Part shown: piece after piece, positions 1-4,906 of the stretch
Position numbering within the stretch: position 1 is the stretch's first letter
Layout: the number at the start of each line of letters is the position of its first letter
Source of the DNA: Deltaproteobacteria bacterium
Lineage (GTDB): Bacteria > Desulfobacterota > Desulfobaccia > Desulfobaccales > Desulfobaccaceae
NCBI GenBank assembly: GCA_016874895.1
Contig: VGSX01000229.1
Location: 1-5,882 of the forward strand
DNA length: 5,882 bases
Direction: 5' to 3'
Translations under genes and position numbers: made by a program
The notes under the pieces: generated by a model
What the model was told of the DNA's origin: nothing
What the model saw: only the letters and a program-made list of their open reading frames with translations
Database searches by the model: none

Positions 1-3000
1 TATCAAAGTTCTCCCCCAGGGCATGGTTGAAAGGCCCGTTGCCGATGTCATAAATAGCCCCATCTCCGGCAAAGACGATGACCTTGGTGAGCACATTGTT
101 GAAGCGGTTCTCATAGGCCTGGTCCAGGCTGAACTTGGACCCCAGGGCCGCCGCGGAGGCCGTGCCGAAGCCATAATGCCCGGCCTGGTAGATCCTGGTG
201 TTGAACGGGTTACCCAGTTCCGACACCTGGTCGCAGCCGGTGGAGTTTATGGTGTAAATATTGAAGCCGTGGTCCAGCATGTGCTCGATGGCCCGCTGGG
301 TCTTGTCCGAGAGGATCTTGATCCCCTGATAAAAAGTGGCGATCCCCTGGGGATTATTGCGCAACGATTCCGCCGCGAAGTAGGTCAAAAGATTAATGGT
401 CGGCTCGCTGCAGCCGGGGCAGAGGGTGTGTTTGCCGGGATACATCTTGGAAAAAACAAACATGGCCTGATGCATGGGGGTCATCTGATCCACGTGGGGG
501 GCCAGGCCATAGGTGTTATCGTAATCCCGGCAGGGCCCTGGGAGGAAATCCCGGTGGGTGAGCTTGGTCTTGTCTACCATGCGCAGGGCGTCCGTGGGGC
601 AGACCGCCGCACAGACCCCGCACCCCTTGCAGGCGCTGGCCACTGCATCGATGTTCATGGCGAAGCGTTCCCAGGGAACCCCTTTGGGCGGCTTCTTGAA
701 AATCTTAAAAAAGCCTTCATACTCCTGGGGAATGGGCCGCTCGGTGACGGTGCAGAAGAGGGCCGAATCCGGGCAGGAAGCGGTGCAGGTGCCGCAGGCG
801 GTGCACTTGGCGGCGTCCCACACCGGGAGCTGGGTGCTGATAAAGCTTATGTCCCGATATCGGGTGGTAGCCGCCGGGACCACGGGCAGGAAATGGTCCC
901 AACTCACCTTGCGCCCTTCCATGAGCGGATGCACCATCTCCAGATAAAAGATCTCCTGATAATTGGGAATCAGATTCACCGGTTTAATGGCCCCCAGTTC
1001 GTCCTTTTCCTTTAGCTGCACGGGCAAACCGGCGGTTCCCGGGGCCTGGCCGAAGTCCTCCGGGACCGGCGGTTTGTAGGCGGCGCTGAGGCTTTCCAGG
1101 GCAGCCAGACCGTTCACCGCTTCCGTACTCCTGACACCAGCCTTGTCGGCGCCGTGCCTGAGGAGCAGGATATTGGTGTCGATGACGGCCTGCCCCTTTT
1201 TGCCCAGCTTACTTTCCAGAATCTTTTTGAAGCGCTGTTCAAATTCTTTTTCGGGCAGGAGGTCCATTTCTTTATTAATCAGGCCAAGAATGGGGGCGCC
1301 GGGAAGATTTTTTTTCATCTGCTGCAGCGCGGCCCAGGTGGCATCCACCACCTTTAACCTGATCTTGCGATACTTCAGCAGGGTCTGCACCTGAGGAGGA
1401 AAAGAGGCTATGATCTCTTCCGGGGAGCGCAGACTGTTCACCACCAGCAGGCCGTTTTCTTTCAAACCGCCCACGTATTCCCGGAGTATCTGGCCTTCCA
1501 GAAACTTTTCATTGAAAAAGGCCAACACGTCCCGTTCCGTCAGTTCCGAACTGTTGCGGATAGGCAGCGGACTGAGGCGCAGGTTCATAAAAACCGGGGA
1601 GCCTTTCCGGGCCGCGCCGTAACGGGCCCCGGTCTGGATATAGTTCGTCTGCCCGCCGCTCTCCTGGGCATAGATCAGGGCCGCGGACTCCAGGGCCGTC
1701 TTGACCCCCTCGGCCCCGATGCCGATGAAGGTCATGCCCACTTCCCGCTCCGGGAAGCCCGGCAAAGGCGCGGGTTTCAGGGTATAAGGGCCTTCGATCC
1801 CCACCGAAAAATCACGCAGAAAACCGCCCCGTTTCTTCTCGAAACAGGCCACCATATTCTCCACCACCGCCGCGGCGTCGTATTTGTTGAAATCCTTGCT
1901 CCCTAAACCGAAGACGCCGTGGAGCAGGGTAGGCATAGTGGTGCGTCCGTAAACCTGGTGCTCGGGCTTGCCTTCCCGGCCCGCCCGCAGAGAGATCTGC
2001 AAAGCCGCCTGCAGGTCGGCCAGCAGCAACTGGTTATGGGTGGTGCCGGACCGCTCCAAGACCGAGATGACCCGGGCGTTGCGCACCCCGTAGGCCAACT
2101 CCTCATAGCAGGGAGGATTGAACAGCACCGGCCGCACCACCCCGATTTTATAGCCCCGGGCATCCCGGTAATAATCCACCACGTCCTTAACCACCCCGGC
2201 CGCGGAACCCAGGGTCATGACCACCATGTCCGCATCCTCGGTGCGGTAGCATTCCACCACCTTGTGGTTCGTGCCCAATATTTTATTGGCCGCATTCATG
2301 GCCGCAATGTAGGCCTTGCGCATAAAGTGGTAAGCAAAGTCCTGGCTGATCTGTCCTTCCATGGTCAGGTCGGTGTCGGTGAAGGTGCCCGTCAGGGTCG
2401 GGTAGGAGAAGTTGGGTTGATAAAACCGGTTGGGCCGCCCCACAAAAGACCGCAGAAAGTCATCGGAAAGTTCTTTGATATTTTCAATGGCATGGCTTTT
2501 GATAAAACCGTCCCCGATGACCATGCAGGGCATCATCACCTGCCGCATCTCGGAAACCTTAAAGGCCACCGACAATAAATCGTGCAGCTCCTGGTTATCG
2601 CCGGTCACAAGCTGGGCCCAACCGGCGTTGCGCACCGCATAAAAATCGGTATGGCCGCAGTGAATGCTCAAAGAACCTTTGTTCACTTCCCGGGCCATGA
2701 CGGTCATCACCACGGGGAGCCTCTTGCCGGCCACCGAAAAGAGGTTCTTGGTCTTCAGCAGCAGCCCCTGGGACGAAGTATTATCGGCGTAGCGCCCCCC
2801 CTGGCAGGCCATGGCCTCCACCGAGACGATGGCTGACAGCTCGTCGCTGGGCTGGAAATACATCAGTTCCGTCCCGAAAATATTCTGATTGCCCTGGGAC
2901 GCAGCCCGGGCAAAGGTTTCGGCAATGGGCGTGGACGGGGTGATGGGATAACCGCACAAACCGTCCACTACCCGGGTGAGAACGGAAATGGCCGCCTGAT

Positions 3001-3208
3001 TGCCGTCCATCAGGACGTTCTGGCGTTTTCGCATGGACTCCAGCTCTTCCGCCGAAATTTCCGCCGGGTCGAAATCGAAAAGTTTTTTGGCGTCGAAGCG
3101 ATCCCATTCCGTCCGCCAATCGATCTCTACCTTGCGGCCCAGCTTCTCTTTCAGGTTGTAATAAGGCAGATTCATCTGCAGGGTCAAAAGGTCGATTCTG
3201 GGTTCCAT
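1..3208 (-). CDS. nifJ: Pyruvate (2-oxoacid):ferredoxin/flavodoxin oxidoreductase, single-chain, C-terminus cut by window edge
   Basis: The family interconverts pyruvate + CoA + oxidised ferredoxin with acetyl-CoA + CO2 + reduced ferredoxin in the cytoplasm. I translated the reverse strand as 1069 codons with no stop. Seen in order: DGN then YPITPSTP (residues 87-94) of the alpha/pyrimidine domain; E123 and R173, which match Glu64 and Arg114 of Desulfovibrio africanus PFOR by spacing from the YPIT Thr; TSSQGLLL; a domain II region (about 320-450); a gamma domain with GIGAEGVKT (about 495) and YGAARKGSPV; a two-cluster ferredoxin domain with CxxCxxCxxxC at C802-C812 and C860-C870; and the beta/TPP domain with CPGC (C930, C933), STGCDQ (C992) and GDG..YDIG (1048-1056). 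Roughly 200 C-terminal residues should lie outside. ATG 3206-3208 is chosen because AAGGAG lies 10 nt upstream. About 59 residues precede the usual start of homology, and the CPGC-to-TGC spacing is longer than usual. Another 2-oxoacid substrate cannot be excluded. Confidence 0.92.
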   Translation of the reverse strand, partial: MEPRIDLLTLQMNLPYYNLKEKLGRKVEIDWRTEWDRFDAKKLFDFDPAEISAEELESMRKRQNVLMDGNQAAISVLTRVVDGLCGYPITPSTPIAETFARAASQGNQNIFGTELMYFQPSDELSAIVSVEAMACQGGRYADNTSSQGLLLKTKNLFSVAGKRLPVVMTVMAREVNKGSLSIHCGHTDFYAVRNAGWAQLVTGDNQELHDLLSVAFKVSEMRQVMMPCMVIGDGFIKSHAIENIKELSDDFLRSFVGRPNRFYQPNFSYPTLTGTFTDTDLTMEGQISQDFAYHFMRKAYIAAMNAANKILGTNHKVVECYRTEDADMVVMTLGSAAGVVKDVVDYYRDARGYKIGVVRPVLFNPPCYEELAYGVRNARVISVLERSGTTHNQLLLADLQAALQISLRAGREGKPEHQVYGRTTMPTLLHGVFGLGSKDFNKYDAAAVVENMVACFEKKRGGFLRDFSVGIEGPYTLKPAPLPGFPEREVGMTFIGIGAEGVKTALESAALIYAQESGGQTNYIQTGARYGAARKGSPVFMNLRLSPLPIRNSSELTERDVLAFFNEKFLEGQILREYVGGLKENGLLVVNSLRSPEEIIASFPPQVQTLLKYRKIRLKVVDATWAALQQMKKNLPGAPILGLINKEMDLLPEKEFEQRFKKILESKLGKKGQAVIDTNILLLRHGADKAGVRSTEAVNGLAALESLSAAYKPPVPEDFGQAPGTAGLPVQLKEKDELGAIKPVNLIPNYQEIFYLEMVHPLMEGRKVSWDHFLPVVPAATTRYRDISFISTQLPVWDAAKCTACGTCTASCPDSALFCTVTERPIPQEYEGFFKIFKKPPKGVPWERFAMNIDAVASACKGCGVCAAVCPTDALRMVDKTKLTHRDFLPGPCRDYDNTYGLAPHVDQMTPMHQAMFVFSKMYPGKHTLCPGCSEPTINLLTYFAAESLRNNPQGIATFYQGIKILSDKTQRAIEHMLDHGFNIYTINSTGCDQVSELGNPFNTRIYQAGHYGFGTASAAALGSKFSLDQAYENRFNNVLTKVIVFAGDGAIYDIGNGPFNHALGENFD

Positions 3209-3218
3209 GCCTGGTTTT

Positions 3219-3224
3219 CTCCTT
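3219..3224 (-). promoter_or_regulatory. Shine-Dalgarno site of the oxidoreductase gene
   Basis: On the minus strand AAGGAG precedes the ATG at 3208 by 10 nt, a slightly long but good spacing. It supports this start, which adds an N-terminal extension of about 60 residues, over a later in-frame ATG at residue 67 next to the conserved DGN motif. Confidence 0.75.
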
Positions 3225-3277
3225 AAACATTATTCGTGCAACTGGCTGCAACCCCATTAAGGGCCTGTTCCAGATAA

Positions 3278-3306
3278 ATAGTAACATAAGGCATAAAAAA
3301 TGCCTA
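3278..3306 (-). promoter_or_regulatory. Candidate sigma70-like promoter of the oxidoreductase gene
   Basis: Reading the minus strand, TAGGCA (3306-3301) and TACTAT (3283-3278) are separated by 17 nt. Each matches four of six consensus bases. Transcription would begin near 3271 and give a leader of about 62 nt before the ATG at 3208. The spacer and -35 box are covered by two palindromes, described separately. The assignment rests only on consensus and spacing. Confidence 0.35.
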
Positions 3307-3312
3307 CTAGGC
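3289..3312. promoter_or_regulatory. Overlapping palindromes, possible operator
   Basis: AGGCAT-AAAAA-ATGCCT (3289-3305) is a perfect 6-bp inverted repeat. Its right arm is shared with a second one, GCCTA-C-TAGGC (3302-3312). Together they lie over the -35 box and spacer of the candidate oxidoreductase promoter, where a repressor would block RNA polymerase. They do not match a regulator site I can name; the Rex consensus TTGTGA-N-TCACAA is absent. The first could also be a short hairpin with an A loop. Confidence 0.35.
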
Positions 3313-3386
3313 GGAATAAATTTCCTCTCGGGGGCAAACGGAGCCCGGGGTGGCGAAAGAAATTATTCTTCCGGTCCAGCAAACCC

Positions 3387-3415
3387 TTGCGGATTCATTG
3401 GCGTTATATTAAAAT
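3387..3415 (+). promoter_or_regulatory. Sigma70-like promoter for the candidate 6S RNA and tRNA-Leu
   Basis: TTGCGG (3387-3392) and TAAAAT (3410-3415) are separated by exactly 17 nt. The -35 box matches four and the -10 box five of six consensus bases. The predicted start, about A3422, falls a few bases before the first strand of the long closing helix of the RNA described next, so promoter and RNA support each other. It is divergent from the oxidoreductase promoter. Confidence 0.55.
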
Positions 3416-3421
3416 GAGTTC

Positions 3422-3580
3422 AATTTTGGCTCTGCTGCAGGGCTTGGAAAACCCGCAATAACAGCCCCGCTCGGCTGGCTCAAGGGTGCCGGCCAGGGAA
3501 TGCCTTTCCGGTTCACTCCTGCACGCCCCAATGTGTGAGGCGTAAGTGGGTCAAAACCGCCGACAGCAGCCAAGCCCCCC
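3422..3580 (+). ncRNA. ssrS: Candidate 6S RNA (RNA polymerase regulator)
   Basis: This non-coding stretch folds by eye into a long irregular rod. TTGGC (3426-3430) pairs with GCCAA (3569-3573), TGCTG (3433-3437) with CAGCA (3564-3568), GGC (3441-3443) with GCC (3559-3561) and ACCCGC (3451-3456) with GTGGGT (3546-3551, one G-T). The central part opens into a bubble. On its 3' side is a hairpin, ACGCC/GGCGT (3523-3527 with 3539-3543), and the apical arm includes GGCTGGC/GCCGGCC (3473-3479 with 3488-3494). E. coli 6S has the same plan, including a hairpin on the 3' side of its bubble, and a CAG-CCCC-like segment in the 5' strand. The roughly 159-nt length is near the family range. 6S RNA mimics an open promoter and sequesters the housekeeping holoenzyme in stationary phase. 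No folding program or covariance search was run, so a different structured leader RNA remains possible. Confidence 0.5.
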
Positions 3581-3586
3581 AACCTT

Positions 3587-3674
3587 GCCTGGGTGGCGGA
3601 ATTGGTAGACGCAAGGGACTTAAAATCCCTCGGGGTTTATCCCCGTGCCGGTTCGAGTCCGGCCCTAGGCACCA
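3587..3674 (+). tRNA. tRNA-Leu (anticodon UAA)
   Basis: A complete class II tRNA. The acceptor stem GCCTGGG pairs with CCTAGGC (one G-T), and the discriminator A3671 is followed by an encoded CCA (3672-3674). The D-arm carries GGCGGAATTGGTAGAC. The anticodon stem AGGGA/TCCCT (3614-3618, 3626-3630) encloses the loop CTTAAAA, giving anticodon TAA at 3621-3623, which reads the Leu codons UUA and UUG. A long variable arm, CGGGG-TTTAT-CCCCG, and the T-arm GCCGG-TTCGAGT-CCGGC follow. It starts about 6 nt after the structured RNA, so both may share one transcript that is cut by RNase P. No clear plus-strand terminator follows closely. Confidence 0.97.
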
Positions 3675-3740
3675 ATAATTTTGATGAGTTAAAAAATATC
3701 GTTGCTCCATTCTCACAATCAAAAAGATAAAATCAAATAT

Positions 3741-3760
3741 CTGGTACACCCCTGGTACAC
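3741..3760. repeat. 9-bp tandem direct repeat CTGGTACAC
   Basis: CTGGTACAC occurs at 3741-3749 and again at 3752-3760, separated by CC, a period of 11 nt (about one helical turn). Each copy contains the palindrome GTAC. It lies 67 nt past the tRNA-Leu 3' end, on the side where integrase genes and att-proximal sites usually sit, so it could be a relic of integrase binding or of an integrase gene 3' end. No integrase gene is present in the window. Confidence 0.4.
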
Positions 3761-3767
3761 TTTTAAT

Positions 3768-3798
3768 AAAAAAGCCGAGAGGTCTGGCCCCCCGGCTT
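3768..3798 (-). terminator. Rho-independent terminator facing leftward
   Basis: AAGCCG (3772-3777) pairs with CGGCTT (3793-3798) around a G/C-rich loop. Read on the minus strand the hairpin runs into six T residues (3773-3768). On the plus strand the downstream sequence is only loosely T-rich. It would therefore best stop transcripts coming from the IS66 remnant, shielding the tRNA from antisense read-through. Weak action on the tRNA transcript is possible. Confidence 0.6.
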
Positions 3799-3909
3799 GG
3801 TCATATTTATTTACTTCTGATTTTACCGTGATTCACTGCCCCACCTAAAGGAAGCCAAGTATTAACCGCAATCCACCCCACAATGGGTAATCGATCACAG
3901 GGTATAAGA

Positions 3910-4173
3910 TTATGCTTGGGAAATCCAAGCGATATCTGGGGCTTTGCCTTTAAAATAACTACTTTTGGCCTCCACTAACACGGGGAACGTTTGCTTCTGG
4001 CGGAGTCGGCAGGTTTGGCGGAGCGAGAGAATTCTTTCCACCCAGCGATCGCCTTTGTCCCTCTGATTGCCAAAGCTGCGTTTGCGCCAGATGACGGCAA
4101 ACCTTAATGCCCCTTCGGCATGGTTGTTGGTCGGACTCACCCCTTGCTTTTGTAAGAAAGTCCATAGGCATTC
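3910..4173 (-). pseudogene. IS66-family transposase, C-terminal fragment
   Basis: The minus strand reads ECLWTFLQKQGVSPTNNHAE then GALRFAVIWRKRSFGNQRDK and continues to a TAA at 3910-3912. This is the conserved end of IS66 DDE transposases: the catalytic Glu of the NNHAE motif is kept, but the Arg that usually follows it is Gly. It is then followed by RWVERILSLRQTCRL and a short IS66 C-terminal extension. About 88 codons of a protein normally near 500 residues remain. Homology stops upstream of 4173, and an in-frame TGA follows at 4186-4188, where sequence of a different IS begins. It is a dead remnant with no start codon of its own. A GTG near 4140 is in frame but starts inside the catalytic domain. 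Confidence 0.88.
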
Positions 4174-4404
4174 TAGTGTAGTGTCTCACAAATAACTTGA
4201 AATTAAATCCGCCTTATGATAAGAGCCTTTTGCAAAATAAATGGTAACCAACTATCGATGTAAACCCCGGGCTTTTAGTCGGCTTTAAAAGAATCAAAGA
4301 AGCCGTGGTTTCTAGTTTAATTCAATAAAATTAACTGGAATTGAGCGAAAGTGTACATACTTCACCATTTCTTATCAAAAAATCTACCACTACCTCTGCT
4401 GATT
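4174..4404. other. Non-coding end of the truncated IS
   Basis: AT-rich sequence between the stop of the transposase pseudogene (4405) and the break in the IS66 fragment. It contains small inverted repeats such as CTTTTA/TAAAAG near 4273-4290, but no credible reading frame on either strand. Its position suggests the 3' non-coding tail and terminal repeat of the IS. Confidence 0.5.
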
Positions 4405-4848
4405 TCAGCTTATCAACATAAGCAATTGGTCGACAAACAGGGCAATGACGCCGAACATGAGATGAAGCCTTACTTTTTTGGCCCCACGCACCATTATAGT
4501 GCTGGCCCCAAACTCTTCTTTCAACCGGCCATTGAAACGTGCCGCCACGCTTCGTTCACGATAGCGGACCGCTTCGTGCGGGGCCAGGGGGATAACGTCA
4601 TGCCGACGGGAATTTTTGTCGATGATGGGCACATGCCCCAGAGTGCGGCTCACTTCATAGATCGGTTGAGCATCATAGGCTGTATCCATCAGATCATACA
4701 GGTAATCAACCCGCTCGCGGGTGATTTTCCTCAGAGTTCCACCAAGGCCTCGTGAACCCGGTCTCTCAGCCCCTGCACCGCAAACTCCGCAAAAGCCCGA
4801 GAAGTAAAATATGCGTTCTAGCCACGAGGGTGGCCATGACCTGGGGGG
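4177..4848 (-). mobile_element. Truncated IS4/IS5-superfamily element inserted in the IS66 remnant
   Basis: The element comprises the transposase pseudogene at 4405-4848 and about 225 bases of downstream non-coding DNA ending where IS66 coding sequence resumes (about 4174-4181). The sequence GTGTCTCACAAATAACTTGA at 4181-4200 is the likely terminal end. No matching inverted repeat is found near 4850, so the other end and the N-terminal half of the transposase are missing. The right limit is approximate, set by the end of recognisable protein and the start of the next gene's terminator at 4854. Confidence 0.6.
4405..4848 (-). pseudogene. IS4/IS5-superfamily (IS1182-like) DDE transposase, degraded C-terminal half
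   Basis: Protein similarity continues through three reading-frame segments. First comes MATLVARTHI (from about 4834), then FTSRAFAEFAVQGLRDRVHE...LVEL, and then KITRERVDYLYDLMDTAYDA running to the TGA at 4405-4407. Joining them needs one lost base in the T-run at 4806-4809, one lost base in the run at 4725-4728, and a TGA at 4731-4733 where Gly would fit. The middle catalytic Asp lies in DTAYDA (4684-4686). In the Y-(2)-R-(3)-E-(6)-K signature, YRERSVAARFNGRLK carries Ala (GCA, 4540-4542) where the catalytic Glu (GAA) belongs, so the enzyme would be inactive even with an intact frame. The C-terminus LHLMFGVIALFVDQLL is typical of the family. The N-terminal part is absent. The exact IS family name is uncertain. 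Confidence 0.85.
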
Positions 4849-4853
4849 CTGAT

Positions 4854-4885
4854 AAAAAAGGCAGGGCCCGTTGCCGAGCCCTGCC
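4854..4885 (-). terminator. Rho-independent terminator of the PEP-CTERM protein gene
   Basis: GGCAGGGC (4860-4867) and GCCCTGCC (4878-4885) form a perfect 8-bp stem with a 10-nt loop. On the minus strand six T residues follow (4859-4854). It sits about 22 nt beyond the TAA at 4907-4909, exactly where the terminator of that gene should be. The IS remnant begins directly after it. Confidence 0.9.
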
Positions 4886-4906
4886 TCACGTCGTGGTTAT
4901 GTCAGT

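Larger units (their letters stand above)
3675..3909. other. Non-coding spacer between tRNA-Leu and IS66 remnant
   Basis: AT-rich just after the tRNA, then the CTGGTACAC repeat, the leftward terminator and about 110 bases up to the IS66 stop codon. I see no credible gene in either direction. The last part may be the non-coding end of the IS66-type element, but I could not identify a terminal inverted repeat. Confidence 0.5.

Noticed and set aside
23..1015. Long plus-strand open frame (330 codons) and others at 1919-2578, 1143-1394, 2582-2836
   Set aside because: They lie opposite the oxidoreductase gene, whose conserved motifs occupy the minus strand throughout. The translations show no family features and arise from the GC-biased codons of the true gene.
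2781..3287. Minus-strand 168-codon frame starting upstream of the oxidoreductase
   Set aside because: It overlaps the oxidoreductase in a different frame and is low-complexity Arg/Gly/His-rich. The conserved protein and the ribosome-binding site support the other frame.
3513..3749. Minus-strand 78-codon frame with LGPDSNRHGDKP
   Set aside because: This is the well-known spurious translation of the antisense of a tRNA-Leu gene; the tRNA on the plus strand explains the sequence.
3914..3930. Inverted repeat GCTTGG-N5-CCAAGC at the end of the IS66 fragment
   Set aside because: It lies within the last codons, has no T-tract on either side and is short, so it is probably chance.
3959..4189. Second minus-strand frame across the IS66 remnant
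   Set aside because: It is an out-of-frame shadow of the fragment that carries the NNHAE motif.
4725..4740. Programmed -1 frameshift in the transposase, as some IS elements use
   Set aside because: The shift follows an in-frame TGA with no slippery heptamer before it, and a second frameshift and a missing catalytic Glu are present, so decay is the simpler reading.
4351..4755. Plus-strand 134-codon frame opposite the IS4/IS5-type pseudogene
   Set aside because: It is antisense to clear transposase similarity and has no recognisable features of its own.
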